Assembly (NCBI RefSeq): GCF_000423905.1
Contig: NZ_AUIW01000001.1
Span: 124,001 to 188,000 of the forward strand
From: Thermus antranikianii DSM 12462
Lineage (GTDB): Bacteria > Deinococcota > Deinococci > Deinococcales > Thermaceae
DNA: 64,000 nt
Reading direction: 5' to 3'
In this document: one piece after another, positions 1-8,383 of the stretch
Layout: each line of letters starts with the position of its first letter
Position numbering within the stretch: the stretch's first letter is position 1
Notes under the pieces: model-generated
Database searches by the model: none
Told to the model about the DNA's origin: nothing
Seen by the model: only the letters and a program-made list of their open reading frames with translations
Position numbers and translations under genes: made by a program

Positions 1-903
1 ATCACCATAGAGAACAACACCCCGATCACCTTTGTGGTGCAAAGCGTTTCCGATGTGGTCACACCGAACATCGCCGCCAGCGTAAACTGTGGGGCCCTCC
101 CCCACACCCTGGCCCCAGGTGGTAGCCTGACCTGCACCTATAGCGCCAACCTGCCCGACAAGACGAACCGCACCAACACCGCCACCGTCAACTACGTGCG
201 CCAGGGACAGGACTGGGTGCGCACCGCAAGCGCCACCGCCCCGGTGACCTTCGGTGACCCCACCACGCTGGTGGACAACCAGGTGAACGTGACCGATGAC
301 CGGTACGGCCCCCTGGGCACCGTGAGCGCAGGCGAAGCCCCCAAGACCTTCACCTACACCCTGGAAGTGGGGCCCTACGCATGCCAGGCCCAGGATATGT
401 ACCACGCCTTCACCAACACCGCCACCCTCACCACCAACACCACCGGCACCGTAAGGTCCTCCAGCTGGACGGTTACGGTAAGGGTGCCCGCCTGCCCCAT
501 GGGCTGCACCCTCACCCAGGGTTACTGGAAAACCCACACCGAATACGGTCCCGCCAAGCCCCGGGACGCCACCTGGGACCTTATCCTTCCTCGCGGTGAA
601 GACTCCGACTTCTTCCAGTCCGAGAAGAACTACTACGAGGTTCTCTGGACCCCGCCCTCTGGCGGCAATCCCTACTACCAGCTGGCCCACCAGTACATCG
701 CCGCCAAGCTGAACGTGCTGAAGGGAGCTTACGCTCCACCCGAGGTGCAGGCGGCCATTGCCTGGGCAGAAAACCAATTCTTTAACCTCTACCCACCCAG
801 CTACAACTTCGGCAAGAGCCTCACCAACCAAGCCCGTTACTACGCGGGAATCCTGGGCCAGTACAACGAGGGCAGGATCGGCCCCGGGCACTGTAGCGAG
901 TAA
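1..903 (+). CDS. Surface/secreted protein, C-terminal part (5' end outside window)
   Basis: The reading frame is open from base 1, so the true start lies upstream. The visible 300 residues are rich in Thr, Asn and Val and look like extracellular beta-sandwich repeats of the DUF11/conserved-repeat type. A region from about residue 165 contains GCTLTQGYWKTH, a cysteine- and Trp-containing motif that recurs at the C-terminal side of bacterial surface proteins. The last 100 residues are Tyr/Asn-rich and include a helical stretch (KLNVLKGAYAPPEVQAAIAW). No LPxTG signal or final transmembrane helix is visible. The protein is probably exported and envelope-associated, but its precise function is unknown. 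The gene ends at a strong hairpin. Confidence 0.7.
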   Translation: MTIENNTPITFVVQSVSDVVTPNIAASVNCGALPHTLAPGGSLTCTYSANLPDKTNRTNTATVNYVRQGQDWVRTASATAPVTFGDPTTLVDNQVNVTDDRYGPLGTVSAGEAPKTFTYTLEVGPYACQAQDMYHAFTNTATLTTNTTGTVRSSSWTVTVRVPACPMGCTLTQGYWKTHTEYGPAKPRDATWDLILPRGEDSDFFQSEKNYYEVLWTPPSGGNPYYQLAHQYIAAKLNVLKGAYAPPEVQAAIAWAENQFFNLYPPSYNFGKSLTNQARYYAGILGQYNEGRIGPGHCSE

Positions 904-919
904 GCCTCAAACCCTCCCC

Positions 920-947
920 ATAACCCCCGCCCTAGGGCGGGGGTTAT
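920..947 (+). terminator. Rho-independent-type hairpin after surface protein gene
   Basis: Two perfect 13-base arms, ATAACCCCCGCCC and its reverse complement, meet with almost no loop 17 bases after the stop codon. There is no long T-run, as is usual in Thermus. Confidence 0.75.
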
Positions 948-959
948 GCTTATAAGCCG

Positions 960-1634
960 ATGATGGATCTTTCCTCATGGGATGCCTTCAAGCGGGAACT
1001 TACCGCCTGCACCCGCTGCCCGAGGCTGGTGGCCCACCGGGAAGAGGTGGGGCGGAAAAAGCGCCGCGCTTTCCAGGATTGGACCTACTGGGCCAGGCCC
1101 GTTCCCGGATTCGGGGACCCCCAGGCACGCCTGGTTCTCTTCGGCCTGGCCCCCGGGGCCCATGGTTCCAACCGCACGGGCCGGCCCTTCACCGGGGATG
1201 CCTCCGGAGCCTTCCTCTATCCCCTCCTCTACCAGGCGGGCCTCTCCAGCAAGCCGGAAAGCGAGCCCCACGACGACCTAAGGCTCTACGGAACCTACCT
1301 CACCGCCGCCGTGCGGTGCGCTCCCCCGGAGAACAAGCCCACCCGGGAAGAACTCCTGGCCTGTAGCGCCTGGACCCGGGTGGAGCTCGGGCTCCTTCGG
1401 GAGGCCAGGGTCTACCTGGCCTTGGGCCGCATCGCCCTCGAGGCCCTCCTGGACCACTTCGGCATGAAGAAGACCGCCCATCCCTTTTTCCACGGGGCCC
1501 ACTACCTCCTGCCGGATGGCCGCCACCTCCTGGCCAGCTACCACGTTTCCCGACAGAACACCCAGACGGGCAGGCTCACCCGGGAGATGTTCCTGGAAAT
1601 CCTACTAAAGGCTAAAGGCCTCGCCGGCCTTTAA
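960..1634 (+). CDS. udgB: Family-5 uracil-DNA glycosylase (UdgB)
   Basis: This enzyme removes uracil and other deaminated bases from DNA in base-excision repair. The motif GLAPGAHGSNRTGRPF at about residues 62-77 is the family-5 signature, and HVSRQN near the C-terminus is the second catalytic motif. Four cysteines (17, 20, 120, 135) can hold the 4Fe-4S cluster of the thermophilic UDG families. The length of 224 residues fits the roughly 219-residue Thermus enzyme. Two adjacent ATGs (960, 963) are possible starts. A TATGCT box at 945-950 lies 9 bases before the first, so the mRNA may be leaderless. The gene overlaps the 3' end of the convergent polX by 23 bases. Confidence 0.92.
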   Translation: MMDLSSWDAFKRELTACTRCPRLVAHREEVGRKKRRAFQDWTYWARPVPGFGDPQARLVLFGLAPGAHGSNRTGRPFTGDASGAFLYPLLYQAGLSSKPESEPHDDLRLYGTYLTAAVRCAPPENKPTREELLACSAWTRVELGLLREARVYLALGRIALEALLDHFGMKKTAHPFFHGAHYLLPDGRHLLASYHVSRQNTQTGRLTREMFLEILLKAKGLAGL

Positions 1635-3339
1635 GCCAGGCGGTAAGCTCCGGGTAGGAGAGCACGTTGAGCACGCGCTCAGGTCCTATCCAGGCCCTCT
1701 GCGCCGTGCCCACCGCAAGCTCCATGAAGCGCAGGTGCTCCGCCTGGTGGGCATCGGTGGAGAGGCTGATCCATAGGCCCATCCCGTAGGCCATGCGGGC
1801 CAGATCATCCGGGAGGTCCATGCGGTCGTAATACCCATCGATCTCCACCGCCACGCCCCGTTCCTTGGCCTTTTTAAACACCGCCTCCCAGTCCGCCTCA
1901 ACGGGCGCCCGCCTCCCGATGAGCCGGGCCGTGGGGTGGGCCAGCACGTGCACGAAGGGGTTTTCCAGGGCGCGCAGGATCCTTTTGGTCTGCTCGGTCT
2001 TGGAAAGCTTAAAGCTTGAGTGGATGGAGATGAGCACCAGGTCCAGCTCCCGCAAAACCCACTCCGGGTAGTCCAGGGAGCCATCGGGCCGGATGTCCAC
2101 CTCGGCCCCCGCCAGCAGGTAGGGAGGACCATGGGTTTCGTTGAAGCGGCGGATGGCCTCTATGCGCCTCAGGGCCTCCTCGGGGGAAGGACCTCCCGCC
2201 ACCCGCACCGCCGGGGAGTGGTCGGTGACCCCCAGGTACTGGTAGCCCAGGGACTTGGCCGCCTGCCAGAGCTCCTCGAGGCTATTCTGCCCGTCGGAGT
2301 ACGTGGAGTGGACCTGCAAGTCTCCCTTCACCTCGGAAAGCTCGAGAAGCCTGGGAAGCCTTCCCTCCAAGGCTGCCTCGATCTCCCCATGGTCCTCCCG
2401 CAAGGCAGGGGGAATGAAGGGTAGCCCCAGGGCCTCGTAGACCCCTTCCTCCGTCTCCCCTGCCAGGCGCGCTTCGCCCCTAAAAACCCCGTACTCGGAA
2501 AGCTTCAAACCCTTTTCCTGGGCCAGGCTCCGAAGCCGGATGGAGTGCTCCTTGCTCCCCGTGAGGTACTGGAGCCCGGAGCCCCAACTCTCGGGCGGCA
2601 CCACCCTCAGGTCCACCTGGAGGCCGTTTTTCAAAAACACCGTGGCCCGCTCCTTGCCCTGGGCGTACACCTCCTTCACCTGGGGAAGCCTCACGAACGC
2701 CCTCACCACCTCCTCGCTTCTTTCGCTGGCCACCAGGTAGTCCAAGTCCCCCACCGTGTCCTTATACCGCCGGGCGGACCCGCAAAGCTCCGCCCTCTCC
2801 ACCCCGGGCAGCTCCCGGATGGCAGCGAGGAGGTTCCTCGCCAAGGAAAGCACCGCCCCCAAGGGCCTTCGCTTGCCCGCCACCTGCACCAGGGCCAGAC
2901 CTTCCCGGATGCGCTCCGCCTTCTTTGGGCCAAAGCCCTTCAGGCGAAGGAGATCGCCCCTATCCAGGGCCTCCCTTAGCTTTTCCAGGGAGTCGATGGC
3001 CAGCTCGTCGTAGAGCTGCCGGGCGGTCTTGGGTCCCACCCCGGGCACCTCCATCACCGCCAAAACCCCCTTTGGCACCCGCTCCGAAAGCTCCCGGTGC
3101 TTTCTAATCTCCCCGGTATTGAGAAACTCCAAGATCTTTTCCGCCAGATCGGGCCCGATCCCGGGAAGGGCCAGAAGGGCTTCCCTTCCTCCCTTGGCCA
3201 CCTCCTCAATGGGGGTATCCAGGTCGTACAGGGTGCGAGCCGCCTGGTAATAGGCCCGCACCCTAAAGGGGTTGTCCCCCAAGAACTCGCTCATGAGCCC
3301 GATCTCCTCAAAGAGGCGGGCCAGCTCCTGGTTTCTCAT
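1612..3339 (-). CDS. polX: DNA polymerase X with PHP exonuclease domain
   Basis: This is a repair and gap-filling polymerase with an associated 3'-5' exonuclease/phosphoesterase. The N-terminal half holds helix-hairpin-helix repeats (LPGIGPDLAEKILEF, VPGVGPKTARQLYDEL) and the nucleotidyltransferase motif GSARRYKDTVGDLDYLV with catalytic Asp residues. The C-terminal half is a PHP domain starting at QVHSTYSDGQNS, with later metal ligands in GVTDHSPAV and STDAHQ. I start at the ATG at 3339, giving 575 residues, the length of T. thermophilus PolX. An upstream in-frame start would add 14 unrelated residues. A TATAGT -10 box lies 6 bases before this ATG, so the mRNA is probably leaderless and divergent from the HTH gene. 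Confidence 0.93.
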   Translation of the reverse strand: MRNQELARLFEEIGLMSEFLGDNPFRVRAYYQAARTLYDLDTPIEEVAKGGREALLALPGIGPDLAEKILEFLNTGEIRKHRELSERVPKGVLAVMEVPGVGPKTARQLYDELAIDSLEKLREALDRGDLLRLKGFGPKKAERIREGLALVQVAGKRRPLGAVLSLARNLLAAIRELPGVERAELCGSARRYKDTVGDLDYLVASERSEEVVRAFVRLPQVKEVYAQGKERATVFLKNGLQVDLRVVPPESWGSGLQYLTGSKEHSIRLRSLAQEKGLKLSEYGVFRGEARLAGETEEGVYEALGLPFIPPALREDHGEIEAALEGRLPRLLELSEVKGDLQVHSTYSDGQNSLEELWQAAKSLGYQYLGVTDHSPAVRVAGGPSPEEALRRIEAIRRFNETHGPPYLLAGAEVDIRPDGSLDYPEWVLRELDLVLISIHSSFKLSKTEQTKRILRALENPFVHVLAHPTARLIGRRAPVEADWEAVFKKAKERGVAVEIDGYYDRMDLPDDLARMAYGMGLWISLSTDAHQAEHLRFMELAVGTAQRAWIGPERVLNVLSYPELTAWLKGRRGL

Positions 3340-3345
3340 GCCCTC

Positions 3346-3361
3346 ACTATACGGGTATACT
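3346..3361. promoter_or_regulatory. Back-to-back -10 boxes of polX and the HTH gene
   Basis: TATACT at 3356-3361 reads rightward, 10 bases before the ATG at 3372. TATAGT at 3351-3346 reads leftward, 6 bases before the polX ATG. The two start codons are only 32 bases apart. Confidence 0.6.
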
Positions 3362-3371
3362 GGGCCTGCCC

Positions 3372-3620
3372 ATGCCCCCACCGGACCGGTTCCGCAAGGC
3401 GGTGTTGGAGATGCTGAAACAGGAGGGCCGGCCCCTCCACTACACCGAGGTGGGCCGCCGCCTGAAGGAAGCAGGGCTCTGGGCCGAGGTGAAGGAGCCG
3501 GAAAAGATCGCCAAGATCCGGCTTTCCGCCTTAGCCCGCTGGTCCAGAAGCCCGGTGGTGGCCCTGGGAAAGGGGTTTTACGCCCTCAGGGAAGAAGGCG
3601 ATACGAGCCCAGAACCTTGA
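3372..3620 (+). CDS. Small HARE-HTH-like protein
   Basis: This 82-residue basic protein has the pattern of the HARE-HTH (HB1/ASXL) winged helix: an N-terminal helix, then PLHYTEVGRRLKEAGLW, and a final strand GKGFYALRE. That fold is usually found fused to RNA polymerase delta subunits, restriction enzymes or chromatin proteins; here it stands alone. It is presumably a nucleic-acid-binding accessory protein, but no target can be named. The start is the ATG at 3372, 10 bases after a TATACT box. Its 3' end overlaps the convergent neighbour by 35 bases. Confidence 0.7.
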   Translation: MPPPDRFRKAVLEMLKQEGRPLHYTEVGRRLKEAGLWAEVKEPEKIAKIRLSALARWSRSPVVALGKGFYALREEGDTSPEP

Positions 3621-4584
3621 GGTAGTTGGCCCTTTCCAGGGCGGCGGGTTCCGCCACCTTCAGGTAGCTCATCACCCCCCGCATCTCCTCCACGCTTGCG
3701 TACTCCTTTTCCTCCATAAAGGCCTTGAGTTCCTCCAGTACGGTGCGGAAGTGCCCGGGCCCCTTTTCCAGGACGGCCGAGGTCATCATCACCACCTGGG
3801 CCCCGGCCAGAAGCCCCTTGGCCGCCTCCTTCCCCGAATGCACACCCCCCGTCAAGGCCAGCTCCAGGCCGACCCGGCCGTAGAGGAGGGCGATCCAGTG
3901 GATGCGCAAAAGGGCCTCGTAGGGACGCGAAAGGCTTAAGGTAGGCACCACGGAAAGGGTCTCCAGGTCCAAGTCGGGCTGGTAGAAACGGTTGAAGAGG
4001 ACCAAGGCCCGGGCCCCTGTGGCCTCCACCTGTTTGGCGAAGTGGGCGAAGGCGGTGAAGGCGTGCCCCACCTTGACCGCCACAGGGATCCCCACGCTTT
4101 CCACCACCGCCCGGATGGTATCCAGGTACATGGCCTCCACCTCCGCCCCGGAAAGGGCAGGGTCGGTGGGGATGTAGTAGAGGTTAAGCTCTATAGCGTC
4201 GGCCCCTGCCTCCTCCAGAAGCTTGGCGTACTCCACCCAGCCCCCCCGGCTGATGCCGTTCAAGCTGGCGATGATGGGGATGGAAACCCGTTCCTTGGCC
4301 CGGGCAAGAAGGTCCAGGTGGCGCTCAGGGGTCAGGCGGTACTCGTGGGCCCGGGGAAAGTAGGAAAGGGCCTCGGCGTAGCTTTCGTGGCCGTAGTGCA
4401 GGTAATGGTCCAGCATCTCCTCCTCGAGGGTCACCTGCTCCTCAAAGAGGGAGTGCATCACGATGGCCGCCGCACCCCCATCCTCCAGGCGGAGAAACCC
4501 GTCCAGACGCTCCGTAAGGGGTGAGGCCGAGGCCACCAAGGGATGCTCCAGCTTCAATCCCATGTAGGTGGTGCTGAGGTCCAT
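3586..4584 (-). CDS. Dihydroorotate dehydrogenase-like flavoprotein linked to PFOR
   Basis: This is a TIM-barrel protein of the PyrD/DHOD superfamily. It has the N-terminal MGLKLEHPLVASASPLT typical of FMN-binding DHODs, IIASLNG, DAIELNLYYIPTD, VAVKVG and ALTGGVHSGKEAAKGLLAGA near the phosphate-binding end. It follows nifJ in the same direction after 44 bases, so a shared transcript is likely. This DHOD-like subgroup is commonly linked to pyruvate:ferredoxin oxidoreductase genes, which argues for a redox role with PFOR rather than pyrimidine synthesis; its actual substrate is unknown. The start at 4584 is chosen because GGAGGAGG lies 4-5 bases upstream. The alternative ATG at 4599 lacks such a site. 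Confidence 0.8.
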   Translation of the reverse strand: MDLSTTYMGLKLEHPLVASASPLTERLDGFLRLEDGGAAAIVMHSLFEEQVTLEEEMLDHYLHYGHESYAEALSYFPRAHEYRLTPERHLDLLARAKERVSIPIIASLNGISRGGWVEYAKLLEEAGADAIELNLYYIPTDPALSGAEVEAMYLDTIRAVVESVGIPVAVKVGHAFTAFAHFAKQVEATGARALVLFNRFYQPDLDLETLSVVPTLSLSRPYEALLRIHWIALLYGRVGLELALTGGVHSGKEAAKGLLAGAQVVMMTSAVLEKGPGHFRTVLEELKAFMEEKEYASVEEMRGVMSYLKVAEPAALERANYLKVLGSYRLLP

Positions 4585-4628
4585 ACCCTCCTCCTTCATC
4601 TTTTTCCCCTAGAAGGGAATGCGCGCCC

Positions 4629-7600
4629 TTAGCTTGGCACAACCCCCTTGGCTGCCATGCGGGAAAGCCTTTCCCACCTTTCCCGCACCGCCTCCTCCGC
4701 CAGCTTTAAGAAGGCCTCGGCCCCCTCGGGGTGGGTCTGGAGGAGAAGCCGGTAGCGGTTTTCCGCGTAGAGGTATTCCCTAAGGGGCAGCGTGGGGGGC
4801 TTGGAGTCCAGGATGAGCCCCTGGCCAGGGATGTAGCGGAAGAGGGGCCAGTACCCCGTGCGCTCCGCCAGCCTCTGGTGCTCCATTCCCTTGGCCATGT
4901 CGATGCCGTGGGCGATGCAGTGGCTGTAGGCGATGATGAGGGCCGGGCCCTTATGGGCCTCCGCCTCGAGGAAGGCCTTCAGGGTATGGGCGTCGCTGGC
5001 CCCCATGGCCACCTGGGCCACGTAGACATGCCCGTAGCTCATGGCCATGAAGGCCAGGTCCTTCTTGGGGGTGGGCTTGCCTGCTGCGGCGAACTTGGCC
5101 ACCGCCCCCAGACCCGTGGCCTTAGAGGCCTGTCCCCCTGTGTTGGAGTAGACCTCCGTGTCCAGGACCAAAACCTTCACGTTGGCCCCGCTGGCCAGCA
5201 CGTGGTCCAGGCCCCCGTAGCCGATATCGTAGGCCCAGCCATCCCCACCCACGATCCACACGGAATGGGGGATGAGGGCATCCGCCACCGCCAGGAGGTC
5301 CTTGGCCCTGGGATCCGCCAGGTCCTTGAGCTTTTCCCGTAGGAGGGCCACATCCTGCCGCCTCTTCTCCACCTCCTCCGGCCCCGTTTCCGCAAGGAGC
5401 CTCTCCACCAGCTCCTCCCCCAGGATCTGACGGAAATCCTTAAGCAACTCCCGGGCGTACTCCGCCTTCTTGTCCAAGGCCAGGCGCATGCCGAGGCCGA
5501 ACTCAGCGTTGTCCTCGAAAAGGGAGTTGGCCCAGGCGGGACCCCGCCCCTCCTTGTTCTTGCTCCAGGGGGTTGTGGGAAGGTTTCCCCCGTAGATGGA
5601 GCTGCACCCGGTGGCGTTGGCCACGACGAGGCGGTCGCCGAAGAGCTGGGTTAGTAGCCTCAGGTAAGGGGTTTCCCCGCACCCCGCGCAGGCCCCGGGG
5701 AACTCGAACAAAGGCTCCAGAAGCTGCACATCCTTCACGGTGTGGAGCTTAAGGCCGGCCCTGGGGGTTTCCGGCAAGGAGAGGAAGAAGTCCCAGTGCC
5801 GGTTCATGGCCTCCCGCACCTCGAGGCGGGGTGCCAGGTTCAAGGCCTTGCGGCTCGGGTTCTGCTTGTCCTTGGCGGGGCAGACCTCCACGCAAAGGGA
5901 GCAACCCGTGCAGTCGTCGGGGCTGATGGCCAGGGTAAACTCCCCAGTGAGTTCCTTCCACATGGCCTTGCGGTGGGGGAAACCTTCGGGAGCCTGGGCC
6001 AAGGCCTCCTCCGGCACCACCTTGGCCCGGATCACCGCATGGGGGCAGACCAGGACGCACTTGCCGCACTGCACGCACACCTGGGGATCCCAGGTGGGGA
6101 TGAACTCCGCGATGCCCCGCTTCTCGTACCTGGCCGTCCCCGTGGGGTAGGTTCCATCCGGGGGAAAGGCGGAAACCGGCAAGGCATCTCCCAACCCCAG
6201 GGCAATGGGCCCCAGCACCTCCCGCACAAAGGCAGGCGGGTGGTCCACCATAGGGGGCACCAGTTCCTTTTCCGAGGTGATCCTTCCGGGTATGGGCAGG
6301 GGCTCCACCGCCTCAAAACCCAGCTCCACCGCCCGGAAGTTCCTTTCCAGCACCGATCGGCCCCGCTTGCCGTAGCTTTTCTCGATGCCCTTCTTGATGC
6401 GGGCCTTGGCCTCCTCCTCGGGTAAGACCCCGGAAAGCTTGAAGAAGGCCGCCTGCATGATGGTGTTGATACGCCCGGGAAGGCCCACCCGCCTGGCCAA
6501 CTCGTAGGCGTTGACCACGTAGACCTTGAGGTTTTTCCTCAGGATCTCCTCCTGAACAGGCCTGGGCAAGCGGTCCCAAACCTCTTCCTTAGGGTAGGGG
6601 CTGTTGATGAGGACCGTGGCCCCCTCCTCCGCCACCTCCAGCATGGGAAGGCGCTCCAAGAAGCTCCACTGGTGGATGCCCACGAAGCTGGCTTTCTGCA
6701 CCAGGTAGGGCTTGTTGAGGGGATTTGGCCCAAAGCGCAGGTGGCTTACCGTGCGGGAGCCCGACTTCTTGGAGTCGTAGACGAAGTACCCTTGGGCGTA
6801 AAGGGGGGTCTCCTCCCCGATGATCTTGATGGTGTTCTTGTTGGCGCTCACGGTCCCGTCGGCCCCCAGGGCGAAGAAGACCGCCCGCACCGAGGCCGGG
6901 TCCTCAAAGTCCACTTGGGGGTAGGAAAGGCTTGTGCCCGTCACATCGTCCACGATCCCCACGGTGAAGCCGTGCCGGGGCTTCTCCTTCTTGAGTTCCT
7001 CAAAAACCCCCAGGGCCATGGCCGGGGTAAACTCCTTGGAGGAAAGCCCGTACCTCCCTCCCACCAGAACCGGAACCTCCCCGCCCCTAAGGGCAAAGGC
7101 CGCCGCCACCTCCTGGAAGAGGGGCTCTCCCACGGCCCCGGGCTCCTTGCCCCGGTCCAGGATGGCCACCTTCTTCACGGTCTGGGGCATGGAGGCGAGA
7201 AAGGCCTCCCCGTGGAAGGGGCGGTAAAGGCGCACCCGCACCATCCCCACCCTTTCCCCTTGCCTCAGGAGGTACTCCACCGCCTCCTCCACCGCCAAGG
7301 AGGCCGAGCCCATGACCACCACCACCCGCTCCGCCTCCGGGTGGCCGAAGTACTCGTAGGGGGCGTAGCGGCGCCCCGTCACCTGGGCAAACTGCTCCAT
7401 GGTTTCGGCCACCACCTGGGGCAGGCGCAGGTAGTAGGGGTTGATGGCCTCCCGGTTCTGGAAGTAGTGGTCGGGGTTTTGCGCGGTGCCGCGGATCACC
7501 GGGGCCTCGGGGGTCAGGGCACGCCGCCGGTAGGCCTCGAGGGCCCCGAAGGGAAAGAGGGCCTTAAGCTCCCGGTCGGAAAGGGGCACGATCTTCTGCA

Positions 7601-8132
7601 CCTCGTGGGAGGTGCGGAAGCCATCCATAGCGTGAAGCACGGGCAGGCTTGCCTTCAGGGCGGTGATGTGGGCCAGGGCCGCCAAGTCCTGGGCCGCCTG
7701 CACGGAGTCCGACACCAAGATCGCCCACCCTGTGGGCCGCACCGCATAGAGGTCCTGATGATCCCCGAAGATGGACAGGGCATGGGTGGCCAAAGCCCGG
7801 GCCGCCACGTGGATGACCCCTGGAAGGGCCTGGCCGGCGATCTTGTACATGTCGGGGATCATGAGCAGGAGGCCCTGGCTGGCGGTGAAGGTGGTGGCCA
7901 GCACACCCTCCTGGAGGGCTCCGTGCAGGGCCCCCGCCGCGCCCCCCTCGGACTGCATCTCCACCACTCGGGGCACCAACCCGAACAGATTGGGCTCCCC
8001 CTTGGCCGCCCACTCGTCGGAAAGTTCCGCCATGGGGCTGGAAGGGGTAATGGGATAGATGGCGATCACCTCGCTCAGGCGGTAGGCTACCCGGGCCACC
8101 GCCTCGTTGCCGTCCACGGTGATGGGGCGCAT
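4629..8132 (-). CDS. nifJ: Pyruvate:ferredoxin (flavodoxin) oxidoreductase, single-chain
   Basis: This 1167-residue enzyme converts pyruvate and CoA to acetyl-CoA and CO2 and passes electrons to ferredoxin. All domains of the homodimeric enzyme are fused: pyrimidine-binding (YPITPSSPMAE near the start), the CoA-binding/transketolase-like part, the gamma domain, and a two-cluster ferredoxin domain (CVQCGKCVLVC at about 684, CTGCSLCVEVC at about 739). The TPP domain has CAGCGE at about 814, NATGCSS at about 840 and a last Cys at about 1071 for the proximal cluster. The start at 8132 follows a GAGGTG site and fits the family N-terminus (TVDGNEAVA). The DHOD-like gene follows. Confidence 0.95.
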   Translation of the reverse strand: MRPITVDGNEAVARVAYRLSEVIAIYPITPSSPMAELSDEWAAKGEPNLFGLVPRVVEMQSEGGAAGALHGALQEGVLATTFTASQGLLLMIPDMYKIAGQALPGVIHVAARALATHALSIFGDHQDLYAVRPTGWAILVSDSVQAAQDLAALAHITALKASLPVLHAMDGFRTSHEVQKIVPLSDRELKALFPFGALEAYRRRALTPEAPVIRGTAQNPDHYFQNREAINPYYLRLPQVVAETMEQFAQVTGRRYAPYEYFGHPEAERVVVVMGSASLAVEEAVEYLLRQGERVGMVRVRLYRPFHGEAFLASMPQTVKKVAILDRGKEPGAVGEPLFQEVAAAFALRGGEVPVLVGGRYGLSSKEFTPAMALGVFEELKKEKPRHGFTVGIVDDVTGTSLSYPQVDFEDPASVRAVFFALGADGTVSANKNTIKIIGEETPLYAQGYFVYDSKKSGSRTVSHLRFGPNPLNKPYLVQKASFVGIHQWSFLERLPMLEVAEEGATVLINSPYPKEEVWDRLPRPVQEEILRKNLKVYVVNAYELARRVGLPGRINTIMQAAFFKLSGVLPEEEAKARIKKGIEKSYGKRGRSVLERNFRAVELGFEAVEPLPIPGRITSEKELVPPMVDHPPAFVREVLGPIALGLGDALPVSAFPPDGTYPTGTARYEKRGIAEFIPTWDPQVCVQCGKCVLVCPHAVIRAKVVPEEALAQAPEGFPHRKAMWKELTGEFTLAISPDDCTGCSLCVEVCPAKDKQNPSRKALNLAPRLEVREAMNRHWDFFLSLPETPRAGLKLHTVKDVQLLEPLFEFPGACAGCGETPYLRLLTQLFGDRLVVANATGCSSIYGGNLPTTPWSKNKEGRGPAWANSLFEDNAEFGLGMRLALDKKAEYARELLKDFRQILGEELVERLLAETGPEEVEKRRQDVALLREKLKDLADPRAKDLLAVADALIPHSVWIVGGDGWAYDIGYGGLDHVLASGANVKVLVLDTEVYSNTGGQASKATGLGAVAKFAAAGKPTPKKDLAFMAMSYGHVYVAQVAMGASDAHTLKAFLEAEAHKGPALIIAYSHCIAHGIDMAKGMEHQRLAERTGYWPLFRYIPGQGLILDSKPPTLPLREYLYAENRYRLLLQTHPEGAEAFLKLAEEAVRERWERLSRMAAKGVVPS

Positions 8133-8216
8133 AGGGTTCACCTCGCCCTTACCATAAGGGTCCGGGCGGGTGAGGAATGTCCCAACCCTGGCCACGCCTG
8201 GGTGTACCCTGAGGCT

Positions 8217-8351
8217 ATGCCCCTACGGTATCCCTTAGCCCTCCTTTTCCTTTTGGCGGCTTTCCTCCTCGAGGATTACCGGCCTCCCCTGCTCCTCCTG
8301 GCTGGGGTCGTCCTCCTCCTGGGAAGGCCCAAAAGCTGCCCCAGGGCTTGA
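8217..8351 (+). CDS. 44-residue membrane peptide
   Basis: This small ORF starts with ATG and encodes two hydrophobic stretches (about residues 5-18 and 24-36) separated by a charged turn (LEDYRP), followed by a short basic tail. A TACCCT box lies 6 bases before the ATG, matching the leaderless promoters elsewhere here. It starts 84 bases from the divergent nifJ start and ends 32 bases before the M29 aminopeptidase, with which it may be co-transcribed. I do not recognise a family. The gene is supported only by promoter spacing and composition. Confidence 0.45.
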   Translation: MPLRYPLALLFLLAAFLLEDYRPPLLLLAGVVLLLGRPKSCPRA

Positions 8352-8383
8352 CGGAAGCCCCCTGGGCCAAAAGACTTGAGGGC

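Noticed and set aside
6672-8351. 559-codon rightward ORF opposite nifJ
   Set aside because: It is the antisense shadow of a clear PFOR gene, common in high-G+C DNA. Only its last 44 codons (8217-8351) have a promoter and sit outside nifJ.
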